This document shows, piece by piece, positions 1 through 10,385 of a DNA stretch of 64,000 nucleotides; position 1 is the first letter of the stretch, and each line of letters begins with the position of its first letter. The notes beneath the pieces are model-generated. The model was not told the DNA's origin, searched no databases, and worked only from the letters and a program-made list of their open reading frames with translations. The position numbers and the translations under genes were made by a program. The DNA is from Portulaca oleracea (lineage: Eukaryota > Streptophyta > Magnoliopsida > Caryophyllales > Portulacaceae): NCBI GenBank assembly GCA_029582165.1, contig CM055874.1:46244769-46308768 (forward strand), read 5' to 3'.

Positions 1-73
1 AAAGTCGATCTGGCGGGACTCTGGATGAACAGTGCCTTAATCGCTCCTCCCACGGGCAAAGACATATGTATCT

Positions 74-391
74 ATGGCATATCGCCAATGGATAATGGAA
101 AAGAACCCCACAGTAAGGAAGAAACTTAAAGAACAAGAGGGAAAAGGAATTGCACCCATGACAACTAGGACTCCTCCCTCAACTACAACACGTCCTAGAA
201 AGGCCTGTGTGTCAGGAACCTGGGCTGAAGATATTCCTCGTCAGCAACCTCCTGAACCTACTGGGAAAGGAAAAGAGAAAGCCCCCAGTGACCCTAAAGT
301 TAAGAAAAGACCTAGAAGGACATCTTCTCAGGGTGAAGGGTCAAGATCTAGCATGGCCCCTGAAGCAGAAAAGAAGTTAAAACAGGACTGA
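74..391 (+). other. Basic Pro/Lys-rich 105-aa reading frame, possible retroelement remnant
   Basis: An ATG-initiated frame of 105 codons rich in Lys, Arg, Pro, Ser and Thr, with a nuclear-localisation-like basic stretch in its second half (KKRPRR). There is an in-frame stop just upstream, so it is not the tail of a frame entering from the window edge. I recognise no domain. It lies about 450 bp upstream of a repeat-rich stretch next to a copia remnant, so it may be the low-complexity tail of a retroelement protein. It could equally be a chance frame. Confidence 0.2.
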
Positions 392-820
392 AACTGATGC
401 TGCTTGCCCATATTTTATATTTTTTTTTTCAGTGTGTTTTTTTTATTTTTATTTTTAGATGCTGTTGAACGGTGTAAGTAGTGAATAGATTCACATGCTC
501 CTTTTTTTTTAGGCTAGGATATAATAAATAAAGATCGAATTTTTCAATAAATACTTTGAAATTTTCTATTACATGTGTGAAATTCCTAAAAACTTCTGCA
601 CATAGAAAATTTTAAATCCCAATCAAAACGAATGTAAAATTCTCAAGGAATTTCTGCATTAAAAAGAAAAGGATGGAAAAAAGAAATTGATCAAGCCTAA
701 CATGGGATAAAACCGCGCAAATCTGCCCTAAAACTGCTCGTAAAAAGTGTCAACTGAGTGTTTTGAGCCACATAGATTTGCGAAAATTTAGAAGCGAAAA
801 GAAAGTCCGAAAACTCTAAG
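392..820. other. Intergenic, no gene seen
   Basis: AT-rich sequence with T-runs. I see no coding signal or clear repeat structure until the palindromic words begin near 822. Confidence 0.4.
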
Positions 821-821
821 A

Positions 822-1222
822 ATCCGCGCGGATCTACCAAATTGCTCACCAACGGAGTATTTTGGATCGATACAGAAGTCCGCGCAAGAAGGAAAAAAGG
901 AAGAAACTTAGGCCCGGAACAGGTGGATCCGCGCGGATCCGGCCCACAATGGCTCCTAAACAAAATGTGAGTATTTTAGGCCCAACGTAAAGGAATCCGC
1001 GCGGATTCCATCATCTTGGTACTGAATTCTGGAAAAATGATGTTATCCCGAACAATGTAGAAAAGCTGAAAAAGGGTCTTGGTACTGGGCCACGAGGAAT
1101 CCGCGCGGATCCTATGGCATTCTAGGCCCAGTAAAGCACGGACGTTAGGAAGAAAGAGAGAAGAAAAAGAAAAAAAAAAAAAAACAGAAAACCCATTTTA
1201 AGGTCTAGAAATCCGAGCGGAT
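822..1222. repeat. Five spaced copies of the GC palindrome ATCCGCGCGGAT
   Basis: The self-complementary word ATCCGCGCGGAT occurs at 822, 927, 994 and 1099, with a one-base variant (ATCCGAGCGGAT) at 1211. Flanking bases often extend the palindrome, up to GGAATCCGCGCGGATTCC at 992-1009. Copies are 67-112 bp apart in otherwise AT-rich DNA. Partial words (CCGCGCAA) occur near 711 and 881. Such GC-rich word arrays are common in LTRs and non-coding parts of plant retrotransposons. The parent element is not identified. Confidence 0.6.
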
Positions 1223-1274
1223 CTCTTGGACTTTGGGCCTACTCTTTTTTTTTTAACTCGAGCCTTAGATTTTA

Positions 1275-3229
1275 TGGCAAGTATACAGTCCCTGATCAAA
1301 AGAGGACCAAGTTAGGCCTAAGGGCAATTAAGAGTATCTTTGTAGGTTATGCTGAAAATTCTAAAGCATATAGGTTGTTGGACTTACAATCTAACACGAT
1401 TGTAGAGACTAGAGATGCAAAATTTTTTAAAAATTCTTTTATGTAATACGCTGCATCTCAACCAACACCTACAATTCGAAACTTTATTGATACACCATTA
1501 GAAATTGTTAATTCTGGTTCAAAAGATAAAAGGAATGAACTTGAATCAAATATAGAACTAAGAAGAAGCCAAAGGGCTAGAAAAGCTAAAGATTTTGGAC
1601 AAGAATTTGTTTCCTCCATATCATTTTTTTTTTTTTAGTAGAAGGTAGCAGGACAACAGTATTAGATCAAATGCCCATTGTGCTAAATGTTGATGATGAC
1701 CCTAAAACATTTAGTGAAGCTATGGCATCCAGAGACTCTGCATTCTGGAAGGAGGAAATAAATGATGAAATGGATTCAATATTGTCCAACAATACTTAGA
1801 TCCTAGTAGATTTACCTCCAGGTTCAAAGCCAATAGGATGTAAATGGGTATTTGGGAGGGAATATAACACTGATAGTTCTCTACAAACCTTTAAGGCTAG
1901 ACTAGTAGCTAAAGGTTTAACTCAAAAGGAAGGTATCGATTACATTGATACCTATACTCATGTAGAGAGAATTACATCCATTAGGATTCTGTTTGCATTA
2001 GCTTCAATTTTTAAGCTACATGTACATCATATGGATGTAAAAACAACCTTTTTAAATTGAGATTTAGAAGAAAATATGGAGCAACCTGAGGGCTTTATAA
2101 TACCAGAAAATGAAAGAAGGTGTGGAAATTGGTTAAATCCTTATATGGATTGAAATAAGCGCCCAAACAGTGTCATGAAAAGTTAGATGTTACGCTTCTT
2201 TCAAATGGTAATCTCCATAATAACTCGGATAAATGTATTTAATCGAAGTTTACAGACTCTTACAGAGTCATCATATGTCTCTATGTTGATGACATGCTCA
2301 TATTTGGAACCAATTTACATGGAATAAATGAAACTAATAAGTATCTCACTTCTCAATTTAAGATGAAGGATCTTAATGAAGTTGATACTATCTTAGGCAT
2401 AAAGGTTAAAAAGCACACTAAAGGTTTTGCATTAAGTCTGTCTCATTATATTGAGAAATTATTGACTAAGGTCAAACACCTCAATATAAAGGATGCCAAA
2501 ACTCCCTATGATCCAAGTGTTTGCTTAGTAGAGAACACAGGAAGGGTAGTTGCACAGTTGGAGTACGCTAGTGCTATAGGGAGTCTTATATATGTATACA
2601 ATGCACTGTACTTGGTCAGACATTGCATTTGTTGTGTGGAAATTATCAAGGTATACAAGTAAGCCAAGTGCAGAACATTGGAAAACCATTGTGAGAGTAC
2701 TTGGATACTTGAAAAGGACTATTTATTTATGCCTATTTTACAACAATTTTCCATCTGTTTTGGAGGGGTTCACAGATGCTAGTTGGATAACTAGCTCTAA
2801 GGATAATAAGTCAACATTGGGGTGGATATTTACCCTAGGAGGAGGAGCCATAGTTGGGCCTCTAAAAAGAAAACATGTATCTCATATTCTACTGTGAAAT
2901 CTGAGTTCATTGTTTTAGCAGCCACAACAAAGGAAGCAAAATGGCTAAGAGATCAATTGATGGATATTAAGTTCTGGCAACAACCTATATCAGCCATTTC
3001 CTTATACTGCGATAGTCAAGGTACCATGTCTCTATCTTACTGTAAAATCTATAATGGGAAGTCTAGACACATTAGCTTGATACATGCTTATGTGAGGCAA
3101 TTGATTCAAGATAGTGTTATAACTATCATCTATGTCAGATTAACTCTAAATCTAGCAGACCCTTTGATTGAAGGTTTACCAAAGGATTTGGTGAAGAGCA
3201 CCACTACTAGAATATATGATCTTTTGTAA
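1275..3229 (+). pseudogene. Degenerate Ty1/copia polyprotein (integrase tail, reverse transcriptase, RNase H)
   Basis: Translation gives the copia integrase C-terminus (GIF-type region SIFVGYAENSKAYRLL near 1330-1380), the KAKDFG linker, then reverse transcriptase (FWKEEINDEMDSI, GSKPIGCKWVF, FKARLVAKG, HHMDVKT). The catalytic YVDD is at 2282-2293. RNase H follows, with KSEFIVLAATTKEAKWL and LYCDSQGTMSLS, ending at the stop near 3229. The frame is broken: TAG at 1797-1799 replaces a conserved Trp, TGA is at 2058-2060, there are several frameshifts, and the region after the HHMDVKT motif is scrambled. Gag, protease and the integrase core are absent, so it is a 5'-truncated dead copy. The family is certain at superfamily level. 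The lineage (Tork-like) is an inference. Confidence 0.9.
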
Positions 3230-3892
3230 CGGGAACCTTACCTTACTATAGTGAAAACTAGTTATAAGGTTTAAAGGGTAATAACGAGTTATAATAAGGT
3301 CAAATGAGTACTATGAATAGGATATAATGCATTTACTTACTTAGGAGGATGAGTCTTACTCTTAATGGAATCCATATAGATATGGAATCCACCTATATGA
3401 ATATTAGAGTGTGTGTGGCCACTCTAAATAAGAAGTTTATAGGATTTTAACTCTTGTACCTATTCACCGAACCGGGATGAGCACAAGGCCTCAATAGTGC
3501 TATAATAATAAGCTTATTCTGAAATATGGACTAGGTGTGATGTTGTGTTAGTGACTCCGGTCTTAATATTAAAAGATTTGGTTAAAGCTATCTGGCCACT
3601 AAATTCTTTTAAGATTTTGAATCACTTACACTAACTGATGGTTTAATCATATGACACCTTCAGATATGCAGTATCACAATAAGGACTATTTAAATTAAAT
3701 CACTCAACTTTCACTAACTAGTGGATCATTGAATAGTTAGTAAAAGTTAATATGGAAATAAATGTATTGGTTCTATCAAATGTTCCACATGGATAGAATA
3801 GTGTTGTCTTTAGCTCCTAGAGAATATAAATAGGTATTCTTCATAATGTCCCACATGGATAAAATAAGATAACCTATAACTCTTTATAAGTT
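3230..3892 (+). other. Downstream flank of the copia remnant, probably 3' UTR and part of its LTR
   Basis: Non-coding sequence directly after the RNase H stop. It contains an AATATAAATAGG box near 3825 and short repeats of a CCACATGGATA word (near 3786 and 3850), as expected in an LTR promoter. I could not place TG...CA boundaries. The Mutator-like MITE at 3893 interrupts it. Confidence 0.4.
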
Positions 3893-4453
3893 GGAATATT
3901 GGATGATAATATACTGACTTTTGAGGGTATTGGATTGTAATATACCGATCTTTACTATTGGATAACAATATTCCTAACCTTTATACTTAGGTGAGATTAT
4001 TATATCAACAAAGACTACGGAGGTGGTGACTGGTGAACTGGTCTCTTTGCTGACGTGATAGGTTAAGAGAAAATAATCGGCCCTTGCCTAATATCCTCAT
4101 TAACTCCTCCGTTTTCTCATTAACTCACGTTAAAAAAAAATCGACCCTAACACAGTGACTAAGGGGTGGTGAATCAGTCTGCGAACTAACATGGCACATA
4201 ACCAACCACTGTCTAGTAATGTGGGTTAGTGAGAAAAACAGAGGGGTTAACATAGTTATTAGCTTGGGGTAGGTTTTTTTTTTCCCGTCCGCCACCTACA
4301 CCAATATGAAGGTCGGTTCACCATCCCCTTAGTTACTGTTGGTATGATAATGTCACCTAGGTATAAATATCAGGGATATTATTGTTCAATAGTAAAAATC
4401 GGTATATTACAATTCAATACCCTCAAAGGTCGGTATATTATCATCAAATTTTT
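3893..4453. mobile_element. Mutator-like MITE, GGGAAATT family, 10-bp target duplication
   Basis: Inverted repeats of about 110 bp, left from 3893 and right ending near 4453, bracket a 330-bp core. The same 10-mer TTTATAAGTT lies directly outside both ends (3883-3892 and 4453-4462, with one boundary base ambiguous), matching the 9-10 bp duplications of Mutator-like elements. Within the left TIR the word RTAATATACYGAYCTTT starts at element positions 14 and 45, with weaker copies at 73 and 104. There is no transposase, so it is non-autonomous. It sits in the copia-derived flank and is therefore younger than that. Confidence 0.85.
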
Positions 4454-4462
4454 TTATAAGTT

Positions 4463-4936
4463 AAAGAGTCATATGAGTTTTTAAATAAATAAACTATACA
4501 CTGGGATAACCTGTGCTTGGGTTAAGGTTCAATACGAATAATAACATTTATTTATTAGGCGCTTTTGACGCTTATTAGGCGCATTTGGCACGTGAGCTCA
4601 GAACCTAGGAGCAGACAACACAATAACATTTATTTATTATTTTTTCTTTTTTAAACAATTAATACAATTCATGGATAGAATCAGCTATTTACGACTTTCA
4701 ATCCTATCCAACTGTATGGGAAGCATTGTTCCTTTCCCTTCGCGCTTCCAACTTAGGGCACAACTTCTTTAGATAGTCAAAACTCTCTACCACGTGAAAG
4801 CCAAGTTGTTCACTTAAACTCTACTTTAAACCTCAAATGAAAGTGTCAAGATATACCTTCGTAGGAATTGAATAAAACTGGTGGCATGAGATAACTTAGC
4901 ATGCCACCTCCCGTAATAGGAGGAGATGTGCTTGTC
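4463..4936. other. Intergenic, probable rest of LTR-derived sequence
   Basis: No gene seen. The 18-mer AATAACATTTATTTATTA occurs twice (near 4540 and 4622), bracketing a 64-bp stretch with TTAGGCGC words. This could be a small insertion with a duplicated target, or slippage. Confidence 0.35.
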
Positions 4937-5984
4937 TTATCCTTGACGAATCACCATTACATCAGATAAGGTCACCTTATCTTTCTCAAAGTCTTGCGCA
5001 AGGAGGACCAGTCTCCTCGAGTCTCTAGGAGACAAGTGTAGTACCAATTCAGAGCTCCCTTCTTCGGTGATGAGGAGAACACAACTGCATAGTACTCGGT
5101 CCTGATGCCTCGAAGGGGCACCACCCTGTTGAACTTCCACACATAGTGGGTCAGGTTTTCAGGTGGACTAAACTTCTTCAAGGGGATATCCATCTTTTCA
5201 GAGATTGACTTTGGTAGTGACCTGAGTTGGTGGCTCAAGGTCGAGAATCTGGTTGGAGAACATGGGAATTTGACCATTAGGCTTTTAAAATCATTGAGCT
5301 AACCTTTGATCCGTTGGATGGTAGGATCATCTTGAAGGTTTGCCTTGGACTTAGACTTCACTTGAACCGAAGGTAGGGTAGCTACTGAAGGTGGTAGCTC
5401 AGGTATAGGGTTGTCTTTCAGGTGGACGACCCTTTCGTACGGGTATTTTCCCCTGCTTTACCCTTGTTTTTATCTACTGTAGGAAGACGAAGACGGGTTG
5501 AACTTTTGGGAATATCTTCTTCATCACTGATACCAATGTGAGTACTAATATGTTGAACGGCCTCTAGAACCCTATTCAGAATGTATTGCTGTTGCTCTAT
5601 CTGCTGGTTTTGTTGTTTGATGAGTTGATGTTGTCCAATGGCGTGCTCTTCGACTTTCTCCTCTTTGCTAGAGTGCGGCAAATGTGATCGACCCTTGCAT
5701 CTTGTTGAACATCTCATCCAGGTATTCGTCAAGGTTGCATTGGGTTGCCCGTTGCTTTGGTTGTTCTCACTATGCTTTTCGGCTATGTCGAACTGTAGGC
5801 CGCGGGACACTCTATGTTTAGAATATGGAGGGACATAGTTCGGGTTACAGATGATTAGCTCGGATGGTCTTAAAATCCAAGCTTTGTGTTGATCCCCTAT
5901 TATGCATGTACAAGAAACGTCGAGACTTGGGGCTTTGACCTTGACACTAGAGAAACAAAGGGAAACCCACGCCGATGCATGCAA
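4937..5984 (-). pseudogene. Degenerate Ty3/gypsy-type gag fragment
   Basis: On the - strand, reading from 5984, a frame of 188 codons contains a Gln-rich coiled-coil-like stretch (HQLIKQQNQQIEQQQ). After a frame break, a second segment (5277-4972) resembles the core of retrotransposon gag: MDIPLKKFSPPENLTHYVW, then a hydrophobic/aromatic run and ALNWYYTCL, then WSSLRKTL, the usual order before the capsid end. No protease, RT or zinc knuckle is seen, so this is a fragment with at least one frameshift. The assignment rests on gag pattern only. Confidence 0.6.
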
Positions 5985-6104
5985 GTCCTAACTAAACTTT
6001 ATGCTACTTCCAAAAATGTAAGACACCTATATGCTGACTTAGAAAAGCCTCACCCATGAAATGGGTTTGCATGTCCTAGACCCTATATGTTCCTAAGACA
6101 AACA

Positions 6105-6740
6105 ACAACATTTTTTGCAAGAAATCATTATGAAGGGCCAGACAAAGTAAAAAAACGATCAACTAAATATAAATTAGAAAGCTCAATTGATCGATTCTCT
6201 AAATGGATGGGCCGAAACCACGGGCCGACCATTCTAAAAGAGAATTTATCAGTTGGGCGACTAATGAATATATCTTAATTCAAGCTGTAATGGCTATTAT
6301 ATATGGAATAAGATAATGCTCAAGAAACTAATCGTTTAACCTTTATTTAGACATTCTTTTTTTTTTTTTTATGACATGAAACATTTATTTATACTCATGG
6401 AAAGTGGGTATTGTAAAGGATTGAATAAAGCCAACAAAAGACGAGTTAATAACTAAACTTATTTAATCCACCATGTATGGGCTTACCAACGGGCTGGTCA
6501 TGAATTTTTTGAACTTAATAATTAAACTTATAAATCGATTTTCTCTAGCCTCGTGACTATTAAAACAACATAAGCTAACTTGGTTTGATTATTAGTCAAT
6601 TTTTTATGGACCCCAACTAGGAGAATATTGAAAGGGTCGAATAAAATCATCAAAGGCGAGTCAAAGTGAATTAATAAACAAGGATACTTAACCCTTAAAA
6701 TGGATGGGACTAACAACACTGGGCCGACCATTTAAAATTA
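6105..6740. repeat. Three diverged copies of a ~215-bp unit
   Basis: Related blocks recur near 6195-6240, 6415-6510 and 6625-6740. Shared words are TCGAATAAA / TTGAATAAA followed by a CAAAGGCGAGT-like word and then GGATGGG...ACGGGCCGACCAT. Divergence is high, so this is an old direct-repeat series, origin unknown. No coding potential is visible. Confidence 0.4.
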
Positions 6741-7391
6741 AAGTTAAGCAACTGAGATTATAAACTCAAGTTTTCCTGTAACCCGATTATTGCACGACTA
6801 AGACAATATCTCTAAATTAGGTCCGACTCTAATGAAAACTTAAAACACATAAACACATATTTACACATGGCATACAACATGATGTGTGTCCTAAACTAAG
6901 GCTCTAAGTTGAAAAAGGGTTTAACTGGCTGGATAAAGGCTTTGCAGCTCATGTCTCGAGACTTCGACCCGATGCATTTTCCCTGTAAGAGTACTACTGC
7001 AATTCAAATGTATGGGGTGTTGCTCTTAGAAGCTCAAATGGAGACCTCTTAGAGTGAGACATGAGTGGATGTGATGACTGAAGCTCAAATTGGTGTAAAT
7101 ACACCATTCTGAATATAACCAATCCGACATATCATGGGTTATATTTTAAGTTATTCCTAAATTGTCGCTTTGAATACTCCGACGCCAATAAATGACAAAA
7201 AAGTAGCTCGACATATGCAATGCTTTATGCCTAAAAGTAAATGGTTTAAAAGATGTAAACCTAAAATTTAATATAAACCTAAAATTTAATATTCCTTCCA
7301 AAAGATTAGAGACACCAAACTTTTTTCAAGTTTTTTAATTTAGAAAATATATTTTATTAAATAAAAAAATTATCAGTAAAGATAAAGGTTG
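6741..7391. other. Intergenic, no gene seen
   Basis: AT-rich. It contains fragments that read like LTR text (near 6900-7080), but I can set no boundaries or coding regions. Confidence 0.35.
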
Positions 7392-8553
7392 ACCTAGTTG
7401 TCATGGTTGACAACCACTATAAAATTTTTCTAACTATAATTTTTTTTCTAATGAGGGTAATACTTATAATTGAGTACACAATATAAATTTAAAATTTATT
7501 GGTGAATATCTAAACTTTCTAAATTTTAATATGTAGGTATGAGTTTTCCACAAGAACTCTCATTTTTGTATCTTTATCCTTTACTATCCTTTCCTTTACT
7601 ATATAGTAAAAGAAAATAAGTGCAATGTTATGATGTACTTCTCTTTTGCAGTATGCTTAGAGTGTTAGGTTAGCTCATTTATTGAGCTGTTAAAAACAGG
7701 CTCAACTTTTGCTCAAGTTGAGAGGTGTCTTTCTTGTAGTTCTTGGAGTACAAGTGCTTCTCCAATTCAGCAGAGTCATACATACTTTCTTTTTTTTTTT
7801 GCTGTATTTTTCTTTGTTTATTTTTTTGCTCTATTTTCTCTTTCTTTAGTGTATTTATCTTTCTTCATCATTTTCATTTTCTTGCTCTATCTTCTACTTA
7901 CTCCTCATGATAATACATTTGTTCCTCCCTTTTCTCTTTGATTCCCATTTGGGAATATGCGCCCTAACTCCTAGAGTCTTAGAAATCGGGTTTGCTCGTC
8001 CCTTCATATTTTCTCTCTGCTCGTGTTTCAAAATCAGATACTACCCAACTACTATTCACCATCTGCCATCACTATACCAAAGCCGAATTCATAGCAATCC
8101 TTTTTAAGGAAAATAAAAAAATAATAAGCTCTTCATATTTTACAGGTTTAACTAAATTGAAATTTCAAACTAAACATTTTTTTAATGCAACAGACTAAAC
8201 ACTTTTTTTGATAACTATATGTGAAAATATGTATAATTCACTTTTAATGACATAATTTATAATAAATTATTGTATGAAACTGTCATTAAATTCATAAATA
8301 ATAAATAAAGGATTAGTTCATACTTCATACGTGTTAATTCAACAAAAAAAAAATTATTGACTATAATTTCTTAAAAGAAAGTTTAGGAAATATAACTTAA
8401 CTACTAGACTCGATATATTTATAAATTTAGAAAAAAAAGATAAATATTTTTAAAGGAGATTAATCTTTCTTATGAATGTAAAAAAAAAAAGAAAAAGAAA
8501 AAGAATCAAAGAAAAAGAAAAAGAATCAAAGACCCGTCCATAGGACGGACATT
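7392..8553 (+). mobile_element. Helitron-like non-autonomous element
   Basis: The right end has the Helitron 3' signature: a GC hairpin (CCGTCC-ATA-GGACGG near 8525-8540) followed by about 10 bp and terminal CTAG|T near 8553. The left end carries GTTGTCATGGTTGACAAC, a 7-bp stem-loop followed by CACTATAA. The same start motif, inverted, pairs with a similar hairpin/CTAGT end at 49.6-50.3 kb, so the two ends recur together. No Rep/helicase is encoded. The exact 5' base is uncertain because a TC start preceded by A is not obvious. Confidence 0.5.
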
Positions 8554-8978
8554 ATCACTAGTATTTTCCTATTTTTTGGATTGGTAATTATTTCCAATCC
8601 AATCCAATTCAATTCAATCCAAACCTTACACAATTTTCCAAAAAACATCCTCTCTAACAACACAATTCCTCTAAAAAAAGCATCATAACTTATTCAATCC
8701 AATCCAATCCATCTATACCTTATTTTATTTAATCCAAAGAACATGGTTATAGATATAAATAAGACGTAGGTATAGGTCAATGCAACGCATATCCACACCT
8801 TTTTCGCCCCTTGAAACTATTACAGAAGAGTTTTATCATTCCACGTTAAACTATACAAAATAAAGAATGAATGGATAGTCCTCACTCATGCAATTTTCTT
8901 CCTTGAGCGTTTTCTACAACTAACTAGTAGTATGAATGCTTTATTATATATAGTATTATGCCTAACCAGATTAGTATA

Positions 8979-10127
8979 CGGTTTTGCTATACGTCGCCCT
9001 AAGGGCGACAAATAAAGAGAATCTTATCAATTTCAAATTTTATTAATAAGGAATAGTATTGGAATCATTTTTAATTAGATATAAGAAGATATCCAAAAAT
9101 AAAACAAACTCATTTTTACCTAATTTAAAAATGAGTGACGAAAATGTTCTCACCCCTCCCAGGCACGTCATCTCCCTTATTCATCATCTGTCCGACATCC
9201 ATTCCGGCCCCCCACCGCGGATGCTGATTACTTTGATGGATGGCAGGGAACTTCCAAGAGATGGAATAAGACTGTCTTTCTCACTGGATGGCATAAAGGA
9301 ACAATGCTCGAGATATACTATCAAGTACTGGAAACAAGGGAATAGCACTTTCAATTAAATATGCGGAAATCTTCAATATTCATTACTGCTCAATCAAGGG
9401 CGACAACTTTGCCTATTACTGGAATAACGGGGTGGCTTCTTAAAGCCTTCGTGTCCCCACAAACGATAGAATGAACAGTTACCAATTGTAATAGTCACCC
9501 AATGGTTGCTACTCCTTGATTTGCTTCTATTTAAATCAATGGAAACCACAGTCCATCTCCCCTGGTATCCGTCCATGTCGACTACCACCATCCGTTGGTT
9601 CTATCACCATGTCTAGTCTTCGTGAACAACCACAACCACTGGGTGGACTTCTCTTGTATGTCGATTTATCAAAATTTTCCATTATTTTTGCAGTTTTTTG
9701 AGAAACTATTTACAGAATTTAGACTTCCTTGACCAAATGATTTTGTGACAGGGGAAATCGTTGCACTAAAAGATGATTCACATCCACTGAGAATTTGGAG
9801 CCAAATAGTGTTAGATTTATGAAGCATGATTTAGTTGGAATTGCTTCCAGTGTCCACATTAAGCTTTTAAAAATCAAAGTGTCAGATTAAATCAATCAGA
9901 CCACAATTTGCAACATAATAATTCAACGAATCCTTCCTAATTTAAACATTAAGTTTCTATATGCTTGAGGGCATTTAAATTAGATAAAATCAATTTATTT
10001 TGTTGATGTGATATCTTTTTTTTTTATCAAATTAATAAAGATTTCAATAATATTCCATATTAATAAAATCTGGAATTGATAAGATTCTTTTTATTTTTCG
10101 CCCTTAGGGCGATGTATAACAAAACCG
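8979..10127. mobile_element. 1.15-kb TIR element with palindrome-bearing ends
   Basis: About 88 bp at the left end (from CGGTTTTGCTATACG) is repeated inverted at the right end (ending CAAAACCG at 10127). Both TIRs contain the perfect palindrome TCGCCCTAAGGGCGA. The interior (about 1 kb) has only short frames (for example 9138-9358) with no recognisable domain. ATA flanks both ends, but no 8-9 bp duplication is clear, so the superfamily is unresolved. TIR identity is roughly 85-90% by eye. Confidence 0.75.
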
Positions 10128-10156
10128 ATATTTTTAACGGAACATCATTTAATGTA

Positions 10157-10383
10157 CTCCTCTGTTTTATATTAATTATTACTCAGTTGGCTATTATAAT
10201 CTTCAATATTATTTTTTATTTGATAATTTTTGATATAATATTTTATTAACAATTGTGATATTATACTTTTAAGATAATTTTTAAATAACAAATTATTGTG
10301 TATATTGAGAAATTTATGGTCAAAATTGTTACAGTTTGACTGCACAATTTCTAAAGAGGACAATTAATATGGAACTGAGTGAG
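10157..10383. mobile_element. Stowaway-like MITE
   Basis: Begins CTCCTCTGTTTTATATTAAT and ends with the inverted equivalent ATTAATATGGAACTGAGTGAG, flanked by TA on both sides (10155-10156, 10384-10385). Decayed relative to the CTCCCTCCGT consensus. Internal sequence (GAGAAATTTATGGTCAAAAT) recurs in the relic at 38.4-38.6 kb. Confidence 0.7.
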
Positions 10384-10385
10384 TA

